Below are positions 35,205 to 47,140 of a DNA stretch of 64,000 bases, in pieces. The first letter of the stretch is position 1. Each line of letters starts with the position of its first letter. Both the position numbers and the translations under genes were made by a program. Location of the stretch: the NCBI GenBank assembly GCA_030562195.1, contig CM060202.1, positions 992,001 to 1,056,000 of the forward strand, written 5' to 3'. This DNA comes from Nipponacmea schrenckii. Taxonomy: Eukaryota; Mollusca; Gastropoda; Lottiidae. Under the pieces are notes generated by a model. It was not told where the DNA came from. It did not search any database and saw only the letters and a list, made by a program, of their open reading frames with translations.

Positions 35205-35385
35205 CCTGGTCTAGCGTTCGAGAAAAAATCTGCACAGTTGACACAAAACAAGGATGCATGCTTAGTCCCTTCTTATATGTTATGTTTCTAACCAATTTAT
35301 TGAGATGTTGGACAAAAGTGACTGCCAGGGCATATTTATCGATGAAATGGAACCAAATGTAATGCAGTTGTGTACTTCTAATAGT
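35205..35385 (+). pseudogene. LINE RT scrap (QG-C-LSP motif)
   Basis: VDTKQGCMLSPFLYVMF fits the RT motif 'VxQGCxLSPLLF'. After a frame change, GIFIDEMEPNVMQLC leads toward where 'YADD' should be. It ends abruptly and is followed by Ty3 integrase-like sequence, so this is a junction of two dead retroelements. Confidence 0.65.
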
Positions 35386-35429
35386 TAATTCATTCACGGG
35401 TTGGTTAAATCATTCTGACGAAAACTCAA

Positions 35430-35858
35430 GAAGCTCAAGGAGTAAGTAATAAGTTTTATCGTAAGATTTTAACTGGATATGGCTGTCCAAGATCTTTACT
35501 TAGTGATCATGGCACGGCATTTATGTTTAAACTTGTAAATGCTGTTTTAGAGTTGTTCTCAGTCAAACATAAGCCTACATGTTCTTACCATCCAGCATCA
35601 AATTCCATTCCGAAAGACGCAATGCTGATATTGAAAAGGTGCTTCGAGCTTAAATGTAACCGATTGTCCATAAATTCTTATAACAGATGTGATGGCATTT
35701 ATATCACAGTCAAAAGAAATGACACCATTCCAGCTAATCTTTGGAAGAGAAATCCTTTTAATACTAAACTTATTCCTAAGGAATCCATAGAGAAGAATTA
35801 TCAGAAATATCTACTGAAGTTAAAGAATCTCAGCAACGCAACAAAATGTTTTATGATA
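35430..35858 (+). pseudogene. Ty3/Gypsy integrase fragment, cut by assembly gap
   Basis: The + strand reads TGYGCPRSLLSDHGTAFMFK and LFSVKHKPTCSYHPASN. This is the integrase core around its second catalytic Asp (SDHGTAF) and the 'YHPQTNG' segment. NPFNTKLIPKES and NYQKYLLKLKNLS are the post-integrase region of Gypsy Pol. The catalytic Glu region is degraded (SIPKDAM replaces the usual G-x-x-E). It runs into the N gap. Confidence 0.7.
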
Positions 35859-36358
35859 NNNNNNNNNNNNNNNNNNNNNNNNNNNNNNNNNNNNNNNNNN
35901 NNNNNNNNNNNNNNNNNNNNNNNNNNNNNNNNNNNNNNNNNNNNNNNNNNNNNNNNNNNNNNNNNNNNNNNNNNNNNNNNNNNNNNNNNNNNNNNNNNNN
36001 NNNNNNNNNNNNNNNNNNNNNNNNNNNNNNNNNNNNNNNNNNNNNNNNNNNNNNNNNNNNNNNNNNNNNNNNNNNNNNNNNNNNNNNNNNNNNNNNNNNN
36101 NNNNNNNNNNNNNNNNNNNNNNNNNNNNNNNNNNNNNNNNNNNNNNNNNNNNNNNNNNNNNNNNNNNNNNNNNNNNNNNNNNNNNNNNNNNNNNNNNNNN
36201 NNNNNNNNNNNNNNNNNNNNNNNNNNNNNNNNNNNNNNNNNNNNNNNNNNNNNNNNNNNNNNNNNNNNNNNNNNNNNNNNNNNNNNNNNNNNNNNNNNNN
36301 NNNNNNNNNNNNNNNNNNNNNNNNNNNNNNNNNNNNNNNNNNNNNNNNNNNNNNNNNN
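35859..36358. other. Assembly gap (500 N)
   Basis: Exactly 500 N, the usual placeholder for unknown length. The long ORFs crossing it are artefacts. Confidence 0.99.
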
Positions 36359-36364
36359 TAATAA

Positions 36365-36802
36365 TACTGTTAAAATTAAATATAGATATTACATACCTGG
36401 ATTGGATTATAGTCAAATATAATTTTGTTTATCTCTTGTCCAAAGAATATTAAAACGAGAGTAGACCTAATACTAGAAACTAAACTGTACATTAACTCGT
36501 CCCACTTCAAAATGAATTCAATGAGGCAACAGGTGGAAATTCAAACTACTGCGAACAAAGAAAGACAGGACAAAAGAAGTCATTATTTAAGATATGTTCT
36601 CCCTTTGAGTGAATATTATTTTCAAACTGTATTCGCCCTTATGACCTGGAAGATGTTTCTCACCTTTATATTTAGCCCATGGGAAACCGGGAAGTTTAGT
36701 TAGAGATTTTTGAATGTCTCCTGATCCGAAATAAGTTGTAGGGGAGTGAATGTTTATTAAAGACATTTTTTGGTTATTTAAAAGGGAGGGTGGGTGGTCA
36801 AA
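36365..36802 (+). repeat. Repeat X, left copy
   Basis: ACTGTTAAAATTAAATATAG, TTATCTCTTGTCCAAAGAAT, ACTGTACATTAACTCG and AGTGAATGTTTATTAAAGAC recur in the same order on - at 51345-51050. It ends with AAAGGGAGGGTGGGTGG (36781-36797) next to a palindrome. One copy flanks each N gap, in opposite orientations. Confidence 0.75.
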
Positions 36803-36885
36803 TAGTAGTAATAGAACTTACAGATATCCGGTAGCTCGGAGCGGAGCGGAGGGGTGCCGGATATCTGTAAGTTCTATTACTACTA
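36803..36885. repeat. Palindromic element 1: perfect 29-bp arms, 25-nt GC-rich loop
   Basis: Arm TAGTAGTAATAGAACTTACA plus GATATCCGG at 36803-36831; exact inverse at 36857-36885. The loop (36832-36856) is TAGCTCGGAGCGGAGCGGAG plus GGGTG. The same inner arm and loop occur at 50840-50922, 50938-51030 and, half only, 56577-56627. Confidence 0.95.
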
Positions 36886-36887
36886 TC

Positions 36888-37875
36888 AGCTTTAAACGGA
36901 TTAGATATGAGGATACTTTAAAGGTGAAAGTTAAGAAAACTGCAAAATATGATGTAGATAGCGGTTCATTCAGAAACTCGTTGTGCGCAAAATTGGGAAA
37001 TAGCTCAAGGGCAGTTTTATTTGACATTATCCCTCCAGTGCAAAACAGTTGTGTCGAGGTTGAAAGTGACTTAAATATTTCAAACTTTGAAGAAGTAAAA
37101 ACTAGTGCACATGCTGTTTTTGAATCTGATCGATTTATTGATTTAATTGGTACTTTGAAAAATGAAAACATTTCTCAATCAGATTTCGCAGGTTTTGTGT
37201 CCACATGAAAATATCATTGATGAAATTCAAGTTAGGACCAAGGGTCAACATGACAATCCTTTGTGGATATCTGCACGTACCGGTAGAATAACAGCTTCTA
37301 TTTTTCATGATATCAAAACTAAAAAGGATACTACTAAACCTGATAACATTGTTCAGAAAGTGTTAGGTGAGAGCAAATCATGTGAAAATAGTGCAGTTGT
37401 ATGGGGTAGGAAACAAGAACCAATTGCTAAAAAAAGGTATAAAGCATACAAAAAACTGAAAGAAGATAAAAAGGTGCATATATCAGACATGGGCTTAGTG
37501 CTTTCTGCAGAATATTCTTAACTGGGTGCAAGTCCAGATGGATTAGTGAGCTGTGGGTCTGACCAATATCTTATTGAAATTAAATGTCCATACAAATGGA
37601 GGAACAGTTCATTAATTAGAGCTTGTGAAGACAAAGAATTTTGTTGTTTTGTTGATGACAATGGAAATATGCAGCTTAAGAAAACCCATAGGTATTACAC
37701 TCAAATTCAGGGGCAAATGGGTGTCTGCAGATTGCAAAAGTGTGACTTTACAATTTATACAGTGACAGATTTTGTTATAATAACAGTGGAATTTGACAAG
37801 TTGTTCTGGGAAAGTCTACTAGATCAACTAACGGGATTTTATGGCACTGAAATTATTCCTAAGATATGTGTTTAG
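36888..37875 (+). pseudogene. YqaJ-type (lambda-exonuclease-like) nuclease gene, broken
   Basis: After an N-terminal region (about 36888-37190) the frame changes near 37190. Then come WISARTGRITASIFHDI (the 'R-x-x-RITAS' start of YqaJ domains), VVWGRKQEPIAKKRYKAYKK, LGASPDGLV with catalytic Asp, YLIEIKCPYKW with the catalytic Glu-x-Lys pair, and YYTQIQGQMGVCRLQKCDF. A TAA at about 37519 interrupts the frame just before LGASPDG. All catalytic residues remain. The domain is a PD-(D/E)XK exonuclease used in phage recombination and found in animal mobile elements. Palindrome 1 lies 3 bp before the region. A THAP ORF faces it at 38874-39215. Confidence 0.85.
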
Positions 37876-38873
37876 CCTATAATTATTACTTGATCACTCA
37901 TGTCAGCTGAATGTTTTTTCTTTCATACTGTATCATTGAAGAAGAAAAAAATTAAACCTATCTACTGCCTCTAAGATTCAACATAAAATTTTAATTCTCA
38001 ATCTTGGTCAATAAGAATATCTGTGGACTTTCCATTACAGGATCCCTTTAAAATTCTTTAAATAAAAAGTAAGCAATTATAACACTTTTAGTATATTGAT
38101 GAATATATTATACTCAAATTGAAATTTAATGTTTTTCGTTGAGGCAGTATATTCCTTTAAAGTACATGTAGTATGTTTTTATAATTTGAGCTTTTATACT
38201 TTAACTTCAGTGAAGAACAACAAAAAGTAGGCAGTTTGTTTAATTTCTGCTGATATGGTATAAGCTTATATGGATACAATATCCACACATATTTGATGGT
38301 TGTCTTGACTTGAGAAAGGCTTAGTAAAGTTGAAAGTACCATTTCTTTGAAAGTGATAAAATAAAACAAACAAATATATTTTCACGTTTTAATCTGTTTA
38401 ATTAATTTTCTTGAAAAAAACAAACAGTAACTGTATATCTTTTAAATCTTTATAAATTAATTTTGTTCTATATGTACAATATTTAGAAATTCATAATCAG
38501 GTATTAATTGCGTACCTTTTGTATGATGTACAAAAGATTGTAAAGAGTTTTTCTCAGTTTTGTATGTGTATCAGGCTCACTGATAGGATTATAATTTTTA
38601 ATCAGTTATCTGCATTTGTGAAATTTAACCAAAATTATGTACTTTAAGACGTCAACCAATAAAATTTGCATTAGCCAACTCTTAATATTACCGGTATGTG
38701 ATTTCCAGTTGTTGTGATATCTTTAATGAGTAAAGCAAGTACCATATTGGTTTTTTATGGGTTTTTTTATAATCTAATCAGAGCGATCAGACTGACAAGG
38801 GTCATTCAGCTGAATAGGCCTATGGCTAATCCGAACAGTAGGCCTAATATTAACAAACTAGACTATATTAAAC
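37876..38873. other. Spacer between convergent YqaJ and THAP genes
   Basis: AT-rich. ORFs at 38157-38369 and 38714-38959 have no motif. If the THAP ORF continues by splicing, later exons should lie here on -, but I recognise none. Confidence 0.35.
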
Positions 38874-39215
38874 TCACGAATAATGATGTAGATCAAATTT
38901 ACTCGTGCTTTTGTCCTCGGCTTCAATTCTCATGCGTCTTTGCTTTTGACTGGTTTTAGCTTCTCTCTGTGGCAAGTTTTCTGTTGGTATTTTATTCCGG
39001 TTTATCGAATTTGGTCCAATACCGTCCCTGAAGTGGTCCGAACAAACACGGGTATATGAGGTTGGTTTCCAGTTTTTTCTACTGATCGCCCTAATCCACG
39101 CTTTCCTGGTGTACTGTTCAGTTGGAAGTTTATGTAAAGTTACTTTTTTACCAAATTTACCGACTCTCTTACAGTAATTATGACATCCAAAGATGCAGCA
39201 GTAATCTTTCCCCAT
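38874..39215 (-). CDS. THAP-domain protein (N-terminal exon)
   Basis: ATG at 39215-39213. Residues 5-75 form a THAP zinc finger: CCIFGCHNYCKRVGKFG gives the first Cys pair, then LHKLPTEQYTRKAWIRAIS with the conserved Trp, and TRVCSDHFRDG gives the C-x-x-H end. THAP domains bind DNA and occur in P-element-like, Kolobok and other transposases and in host factors. The tail is basic (KTSQKQRRMRIEAEDK). The ORF ends at 38874 just after a GTGAGT (about 38881-38876), so this may be a first exon followed by an intron. With the adjacent YqaJ relic it may derive from a two-gene DNA transposon. No lesion within the THAP domain. Confidence 0.85.
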   Translation of the reverse strand: MGKDYCCIFGCHNYCKRVGKFGKKVTLHKLPTEQYTRKAWIRAISRKNWKPTSYTRVCSDHFRDGIGPNSINRNKIPTENLPQREAKTSQKQRRMRIEAEDKSTSKFDLHHYS

Positions 39216-39284
39216 TATTTACATTGGCACCGGAAGTCGCTATACCGTCCCGCAAGAACGACAACTCTGGCGTGACGTAATTAC

Positions 39285-40075
39285 GAAAATCCGGAAGAAG
39301 ACGTCGGAGGTCAAAGGTCAAAGTATCAACTGATAGTCAAGGTCAATGACCTTTGACCTACTAAAGGTCACGGTCACCAAAAGTCAAGGTCACGAGAAAT
39401 AAGCCCTCAAACTTCGAAAAAATTCAACCGTATGTTGCAAAAATTTAAAAGCGAAATTCAAAAATCGGCTTTTTCGCAATCCAGTAATGTAATTATCACG
39501 GAAATTAGACTTAAACCTGAATCCCGATTTTGAGCTTTACAAAAACGTGACATTTCAAGATGGCGGCCAAATTTTCACTTCCGGTTCAGATATTTTCTTT
39601 TTCGTTTTTTTTTTGTCTTCTAATATAATTAAGATTGACATAAATTTTGTTGCGATACATCAATTACAGCACAAGTAGGTCAACCGGAAGCAAAAATTTT
39701 GACACTGCCAATCTTTTTATATTGATGACACTTGAAGACACATAAATTTTCAGATCAATCGGTCTTAAAATAGCAAAGTTGCAAAATTGTGCAAAATACG
39801 GCAAAAAAATGTGTGCTATGAATTTTCGTTTTTTGAAATTTTGCAATTATTTCAAGTTTCCAAAAATGCAAACCCGAAGAAAATCGATTAAAAATTGCGA
39901 CTTCTAGAGTCACTGACCGACTTTTTAAGCGTCTTGTAACGCAGCACTTCCGGTTTTGCAAAAATGTTCCAATTTATATTCATTAGAAACATTCCCACTA
40001 CAATAGGTCTGGAGAAGTTGAGACTGCAACTATTGCAGCCTAGGCACAATGAGGTGTGTAAATTTCCAAAAAAAA
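39285..40075 (+). repeat. R3 copy, 5'-truncated
   Basis: Begins inside the core (AAATCCGGAAGAAGACGTCG). It carries a DR1 (AGGTCA-A-AGGTCA, 39308-39320), the full composite AGGTCAATGACCTTTGACCT (39340-39359) and AAGATGGCGGCC (39557-39568). It ends at the tail block GGTCTGGAGAAGTTG. An R4 head follows at once. Confidence 0.8.
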
Positions 40076-40077
40076 GT

Positions 40078-41070
40078 GCGTTGCATCCAGAGATTCGTTC
40101 GTTAAGGAAAAGACACAAAGGGTTTATGAAAAAATAGATGTGCACTATAAATGGATTTGGATTTCATAACAAACGCATGAGAAAATCAAAGGCGAATCAT
40201 CTTCCACCCGTTGAAGAATTGGTCAATGATTTCAGTGAATACTTTCAATCAAATATCACCAAGATCAGAAGTGCATCTTTTGAATCAAGATAATGGTGTA
40301 GGCATCTTTTCAAGTGGTCCAGTTGAATCCTCGACTACCCTTAATTCGTTCAGAATCTTCAGCAAGGAGGAACTCGAAAAACTGATAAGATCTTCAAAGC
40401 CGACCAGTTATGAATTAGATCCTGTTCCCACCAATTGTCAAAAATCTGGGTGTGATACTAGATTCCACATTTCATTGGCGGCAATCAACGTTTGGAATAA
40501 TGTCCTAAGAAAGTCTTAATATCTTGCCAGCACACAAAATATTCAAGTACAAAGTGAAAACGGTTTTATTTAACGCTTGTTAGTCTTTATACCTCTTTTT
40601 GTTCGCGCCATGAGCACTCCATGTGTGGAGTTTAGCGCTATATAAATATACACATTATTTATTATAAAAGTTTAAGTTGTTTAAACTCAAAGCATTATTG
40701 TCTCGCTGAAACTTGTGCCATGTAGATTACCCAAACGCATTTAGAAAAACAGCTATTAAAGATAAAATTTGCAATTTTTAAATGGCGATAAAACCGAAAG
40801 TATACACCAAAAAATAATATTTAAATGGATAGATCTTATCGACAGCTATCACATTTGTTCAGCTCACAAGGTCAAGGTTACAATATACACCATTTCAAGT
40901 TTTTATACATAACTATCAGATAAAACATCAAAATCAAGTTAAAAAATCAGTTTCCAAATCTAATTCGGCAATAGATATAACATTCTATAGATATCAAAAT
41001 TACACACATCAAACCATCCCAAGAGGCCTCATTTCGATATAAAGAAAATTACGCACATCTACTATATATA
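40078..41070 (+). repeat. R4 copy interrupted by a CR1-like LINE
   Basis: 40078-40180 repeats the R4 head region of 3460-3560. 40690-41070 repeats the body (CTCGCTGAAACTTGTGCC, AAATGGCGATAAAACCG). The segment between is LINE-derived. Confidence 0.65.
40190..40680 (+). pseudogene. CR1/L2-like LINE relic, internally deleted
   Basis: SFRIFSKEELEKLIRSSKPT then SYELDPVPT is the conserved CR1/L2 stretch before RT motif 1. It then jumps to the ORF2 end (LAAINVWNNVL, HKIFKYKVKTVLF in another frame) and the 3' tail GAGTTTAGCGCTATATAAAT. The jump removes nearly all of RT. Confidence 0.75.
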
Positions 41071-41072
41071 GG

Positions 41073-41240
41073 GTGGTGAATGGCTCAGTGGTTAGCGAGT
41101 TGGACTGTCGTCTGCTAGGCGACTAGGTGCCGTGGGTTCGAATCCCGATCGGTGCGAGGAAATAAAAATTAGGTCTGATTCCTAGGCCCGTGCTTTCCCG
41201 GAACTACGAGATAGTAGTTTCCCCCCTCTATCAAAAACTG
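41073..41240 (+). mobile_element. tRNA-derived SINE
   Basis: A-box-like TGGCTCAGTGGTTAGCGAG at 41081-41099 and a perfect B box GGTTCGAATCC at 41135-41145, followed by CGATCGGTGCGA, give a ~80-nt tRNA-like head. A non-tRNA body (TAGGTCTGATTCCTAGGCCC, CTTTCCCGGAACTACGAG) follows. It lacks the paired acceptor stem of a working tRNA gene, so I call it a SINE rather than a tRNA. Confidence 0.75.
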
Positions 41241-41784
41241 TTCTTCAAAAAAATTGTCAAATCAAGTTTCATCAAAATCCATTGAAAATTGTAGCTTCTA
41301 TTGGACCCTTAATAAAAATTGTTAACAGTTTTACTTAGTCAAGGGCAATAAGTGTTGACTCAACACTTGTAAATTGAGGTGACAAACACATCCAATTTAA
41401 GTTGAAAAGACAAACCTGTTATTAGAGTTTGTCATCCAATCAAAAAAGGTATTAAAGTCTGGGCAAGAAAAGGTTTGGCTTGTGTGGTCATTAGTGTTTT
41501 TAATCAATTCATTTATTGTTATTTCTACTTTTATAATGATTGACAGTCTATCACAATTTGTTACTTACTGGATGTTTAATATTACATGAATGGTCCCATA
41601 TACTATTATTAAGTTGAATTGTACAAGTATATATAACCATTATTATATGGAATTGGGTGGTATAAATGCAATGTTTCACCCAACAGAAGGTGCGCACTGC
41701 CTTGGTACGTCTAACGGTTCTAGTTTTTTTTATTCAAAATCAATGTTGCCAGTGGGTGTATATTACCTTGCCTGGCAAGCTATC
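41241..41784. repeat. Mollusc-type repeat scraps and R4-type terminus
   Basis: 41245-41320 (GTTTCATCAAAATCCATTGA on + is the inverse of the 43650-array unit). 41719-41724 is a TCTAGT terminus on - (ACTAGAACCGTTAGACGTAC). 41745-41770 (CCAGTGGGTGTATATTACCT) is the recurrent GGGCGTATNTTGCC end. Confidence 0.5.
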
Positions 41785-42325
41785 TTGAGTTTTACAAAAA
41801 AGTGACATTTCAAGATAGCGGCCAAAGTTTCACTTTTTTTTCTTCTTCGTTTTTTTTTTTTTTTTTGCCTTCTAATTTAATTTAGATCGACATAAATTTG
41901 GTTGCGATCCATTATTTACAGCAAAAGTGGGCCAACCAGAAGTTTACACCCTATTTGCGTTTAAACCGGAAGTGAAGCAAACCTTTTTCTGCCAATGTTT
42001 TCAAATTGATGACACTTCTTTGCACCCAAATTTTCACATCAATTGTTTTAATATACTGCAAAAAAAGTGCACTATGAATTTTCGAATTTCGCATTTTTTT
42101 AACTGCTGTCTCATTGGAAATGTAAATGTTTCCAAAAGTGCAAACCCGACGAAAATCGGGCTGAAATTGCGCCTTTTAGAGCCGAAAAACTTGCATGCAT
42201 ATGTGCTTATGTTGCATTATTTGCTGAAAACAAAGTCCTACAAAAAAGAATTGACAAACCGAAAACATACATTTCGAAAACAAAGCATTGCGTTCTTCAA
42301 GAATGCTCTGCAATAATAATCAATA
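41785..42325 (+). repeat. R3 tail fragment and a hairpin cassette
   Basis: The AAGATAGCGGCC region, AACCGGAAGTGAAG, and the GCACTATGAATTTTCG to TTTAGAGCCGAAAAAC order match R3. At 42285-42312 the CGAAAACAAAGCATTGCGTT cassette is followed by an imperfect hairpin and AATAATAATC, as at 8221-8265. Confidence 0.7.
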
Positions 42326-42526
42326 TACAACAAGTGGTTGCCTAGCAAGATACGCCCACATTATTTGGGCCTAATCCAAGGTTTCATCAATATACAGTGT
42401 ACACACTGTTTTCACAAGGTCAAGAGCAATAACTTAAACATGTTCATTGGAATATTTTCATTATCTTACTTAATATCGGATCTATACCGAGACAAAAGGA
42501 GGTATTATTTATTATTTATTCATTGA

Positions 42527-43290
<764 letters not shown>

Positions 43291-43292
43291 TT

Positions 43293-43430
43293 TCAAGAGT
43301 AAATAACTTGCCAGTGACATGTAATGAATTTTCTGTCAGCTTTATAACTGTTAAAAGAAGAATTCTCTAAGACCGGCAAATTATCATCGTCAAGAATTCT
43401 TTTTTCGGGGGCCGACATTTTCTTCGTCAT
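43293..43430 (-). CDS. Possible small or first-exon ORF
   Basis: ATG at 43430-43428, 45 codons, product MTKKMSAPEKRILDDDNLP followed by a short polar stretch and FITCHWQVIYS. The second ATG (MSAPEKR) has A at -3. It resembles an N-terminal exon but I know no family. Weak call based only on composition and start context. Confidence 0.2.
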   Translation of the reverse strand: MTKKMSAPEKRILDDDNLPVLENSSFNSYKADRKFITCHWQVIYS

Positions 43431-43649
43431 GTTTACGTTGGAACTGATGATCTGAAGATATTTATCTTATTATAGACTTTACATATATATAATAATATCT
43501 GTGAATAATGACAGATTAAAATTTAACTGCAAAACTATAGGATTAAACACATAACGAATTATCATGGCAACTGTTCCTATTGTTTGTTAAAAGTAAGTAC
43601 ATGTAATTCTCTTTGAACTGAAAGCGTTTCTGGCAGCCGATTATTATAC

Positions 43650-44810
43650 GCCCACATGAAATGGAGGGTGTATATTGTCGTCAACCATGTCCATCAGTCC
43701 GTCGATCAGTCCGTCCGTCGGTCTACCCGCCCACACTTGCTCGTAAACACTCTACAAGGTGCAATTCTTGACGGGTTTAGAAGAAACTTGATATGAGTGT
43801 TTATGATCACGCAAGGATGAACCCTATTGAAAATCAGCGAAATTGGAAAAAATTTAGTATGAGTTCTTGCCCTTGTTCTTGAATGGCACTCTGCAACGTG
43901 CAATTCTTGACTGATTTTGATGAAACTTGGTGTGAGAGTATGTTGTAAATCAAGGATAAACCCTATTGAAAATCATAGAAATCGAAAAATATTTAGTATG
44001 AGTTATTGCCCTTGATCTTGAAAACGCTTTCTATTTTAGCTTGTAAACACTCATGAGAGAACAATTCTTAATGGATTTTGATGAAACTTGGCATGAGTAT
44101 TTGCTATCACCCAAGGATGAAGCCTATTAAAAACCAGTTAAATCGAAAAAAATTAAGTATCAGTTATTGCCCTTGTTTTTGAAAACGCTTTCAATTCTTG
44201 GCTTGTAAACCCTCTACAAAGAACAGTTATTGACCGATTTTGACAAAACTTGCTGAAAGTGTTTAATATCGCCCAAGGATTTACCCTTTTGAAAATCAAA
44301 TATATCGAAATATATTTAATACGAATTATTGCCCTTGCTTTATAAAATGTGTTCGATTTTTTCCTTGTAAACACTCTACAAGTCACAATTCTTGATCGAT
44401 TTTGACGTTACCTGGCATGATTATTTGTAATCAACTAATGATAAACCCTATTGAAAATTGAAAAATATTTAGTATTAGTTATTGCCCTTGTTTTTTGAAA
44501 ACGCGTCAAAATGTTTAGCTTGTAAAGCCTTCAGAAGGCACAATGATTTACAGATTTTGACAAAATTTGCTGAAATGGTTAATTATCACTCAAGTATGAA
44601 CCCTATTGAAAACAAGAAATACCACATAATATTTGATTGCCCCTGTTCTTTCAAATGATTTCGATTTTTGGCTCATAAACACTCTGCAAGTCACATTTCT
44701 TTACTGACGGAACTGAAGTTTAACGGAACTTGGCATGAGTATGTGGAATCACCTAAGGATGAACCCTATTGAAAATCAGATAAATCTTAAAACATTTAAT
44801 ATCAGTTATT
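43650..44810 (+). repeat. ~155-bp tandem array (mollusc dispersed repeat)
   Basis: It starts with ACGCCCACATGAAATGGAGG and a GTCCGTC run. The phrase 'TTGTAAACACTCTACAAG...CACAATTCTTGA...GATTTTGATGAAACTTGG' starts at about 43741, 43886, 44040, 44200, 44364, 44519 and 44673. Each unit ends ATTGCCCTTG. Seven diverged units. The -strand ORFs at 43706 and 44153 are repeat shadows. Confidence 0.8.
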
Positions 44811-45183
44811 GCTCTACTATGACCTACTATTTACCAAGAATGCAACCCTGAAGCTGAGTGAGAAAGCTGGTGAAATAGATTGCAAAATTAGAGACTTAGA
44901 AGATCAAAATAGAGTCATGAAGGGAGAGATAGTCAGCTTCAAGTCCAGATCCATGTCCAACAATTTGGTATTTACTAACATCAGTGAAGATATAGAAGAT
45001 GTACACAAGAAAGAAGATAAAAGGGATTTTGAATTCAAGATTAGAGGATTATTGAAAGATATTATGAAGATACCTGTAGAGAAGGTTGACAAGTATGAAA
45101 TAGACAAGGTTTATAGATTTGGGGATCCCAAAAAAAACCAAGAAAGGTATGTGTACAGTTTAACAGATCTAAAGATGAGATAA
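44809..45183 (+). pseudogene. LINE ORF1-like protein, 5'-truncated
   Basis: The frame opens at a non-ATG codon at the edge of the tandem array, so the start is lost. A coiled coil (SEKAGEIDCKIRDLEDQNRV, MKGEIVSFKSRSM) leads to an RRM-like part (NNLVFTNISEDIEDVHKK, KVDKYEIDKVYRFGDPKK), then a stop. The other frame continues to about 45365 with PPEIKEERRKLVKI-type sequence. A nucleic-acid-binding ORF1 chaperone belonging to the LINE that follows. Confidence 0.75.
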
Positions 45184-45394
45184 GATAATTCACTAGATGT
45201 TTGAAAGACACAGACTTCTTTGTGTATGAACAGTTTCCACCAGAAATTAAAGAAGAAAGAAGAAAACTTGTAAAGATTATAAAAGAAATGAAGAAAAGTG
45301 ATCCAAATGTCAAAGTAAGACTATCCTATAATAAACTTTATGTTAATAATCAACTGTATAAACCATAGGGCAAGCAGGGGGACAACAGAAAGGG

Positions 45395-47140
45395 AAATAT
45401 CTCAATATGCTCATGGAATTGCCAAAGGGGACTAGTGAAAAAGATCAAACAGAATGCTTTCATAAATGTGTTTGGGAAAAGTGATATTGTATTCTTATGT
45501 GAATGTTGGGTTAGCACCAATGTGGAAATCAATTTGAATGGATATGAGGAAATTGTTATAGAAAGTATTAAAGGAAGAAATGTAAAGGGGGTGATAGTGT
45601 GTTATTTGTGAACAATATAATTAAAAAACCTGTTAGTGTTGTAAAAATAGAATATGACACACTTGTGTGGGTAAAATTTGATAAGGTCTTATTGAATGCA
45701 AAGCTAGATTTATTTATGTGTTTTGTCTTTATACCCCCAGAGAATGCTAACTTTTATAAACATTATAAATGTAACCTGTTTGTGCAGATGACAACTCTGA
45801 ATCTCGTAGGACTAGTGAAGATACTTCGAAACCAAATGCGTTTGGTAATAAATTACTGCAAATGTGCAGGACATGTGGGCTATCTGTGAAGAATGGCGAA
45901 TCTCCTGAAAGTGGTAAAGTAACATTTCAAAATCAAATAGGTACTAGTGTCATGGATTACTTAATCCACGATAAACGAAGTTGTGACTTGTTTACAGACT
46001 TGCAAATAGAGGGCTTTTCAACGAATTCTCTGACCACTCGCCTTTGTTTACAAACATTAAATGTGACGTCAAACAGGTAATTAGGTCAAGGTGTGAATGC
46101 ATACAAACGCACGTGACTGAGCATGTACGTTGGGGAACACAAATAATAAGCCATGGTTCAACGACGATATCGACAACTATACAAATTATACAAGAAATCT
46201 TTGTATAATTTCAACAACAAAAGAACAGACAGAAATAGACTGGAACTAACGGGAAATAAAAACAATTATACACTATTGGAAAAACGTTTAAAGTGGAAAT
46301 ATCTGAATGAAGAAGGCGTTGCATTAGAAAAGAGTAAAAATAGAATATGACACACTTGTGTGGGTAAAATTTGATAAGGTCTTATTGAATGCAAAGCTAG
46401 ATTTATTTATGTGTTTTGTCTTTATACCCCCAGAGAATGCTAACTTTTATAAACATTATAAATGTAACCTGTTTGTGCAGATGACAACTCTGAATCTCGT
46501 AGGACTAGTGAAGATACTTCGAAACCAAATGCGTTTGGTAATAAATTACTGCAAATGTGCAGGACATGTGGGCTATCTGTGAAGAATGGCGAATCTCCTG
46601 AAAGTGGTAAAGTAACATTTCAAAATCAAATAGGTACTAGTGTCATGGATTACTTAATCCACGATAAACGAAGTTGTGACTTGTTTACAGACTTGCAAAT
46701 AGAGGGCTTTTCAACGAATTCTCTGACCACTCGCCTTTGTTTACAAACATTAAATGTGACGTCAAACAGGTAATTAGGTCAAGGTGTGAATGCATACGAA
46801 CGCACGTGACTGAGCATGTACGTTGGGGAACACAAATAATAAGCCATGGTTCAACGACGATATCGACAACTATACAAATTATACAAGAAATCTTTGTATA
46901 ATTTCAACAACAAAAGAACAGACAGAAATAGACTGGAACTAACGGGAAATAAAAACAATTATACACTATTGGAAAAACGTTTAAAGTGGAAATATCTGAA
47001 TGAAGAAGGCGTTGCATTAGAAAAATTAAGGCGTAACAACCCGAAATATTTTTACAAACAATTACGCAAAAATAAACCTCAGCCGAAAATAAACTTAGAT
47101 TGTGAAAGATTCTACGCAAGCTTAACATAATCAAACATTA
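45395..47140 (+). pseudogene. LINE ORF2 endonuclease region with tandem duplication
   Basis: About 45405-45540 gives ICSWNCQRGL and DIVFLCECWVSTNVEINLNG, the endonuclease start. 45643-45770 gives VKIEYDTLVWVKFDKVLLNA and CFVFIPPENANFY. 45800-46075 gives LLQMCRTCGLSVKNGESPES and GTSVMDYLIHDKRSCDLFTD, the endonuclease end. 46153-46335 gives the linker (RRYRQLYKLYKKSLYNFN). Then the 693-bp unit repeats (46335-47027), restarting at VKIEYDT. 47027-47130 continues the linker (NNPKYFYKQLRKNKPQPK). Frames shift several times. Confidence 0.8.
45642..47027 (+). repeat. 693-bp tandem duplication (two units)
   Basis: Unit 1 45642-46334 and unit 2 46335-47027 differ, as far as I can see, at a single base (A at about 46099, G in unit 2). 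The period is a multiple of 3. Unit 2 begins at GTAAAAATAGAATATGACAC. Confidence 0.9.

Noticed and set aside
35523..36422. A 299-codon ORF across the first gap
   Set aside because: Most of it is N; only the Ty3 integrase fragment to its left is real.
41073..41160. Functional tRNA gene
   Set aside because: The B box is perfect, but the acceptor ends do not pair and a repeat body follows; tRNA-derived SINE preferred.
43650..44810. CRISPR-like array (regular repeats)
   Set aside because: Units of ~155 bp are diverged end to end with no unique spacers, in an animal genome; ordinary tandem repeat.
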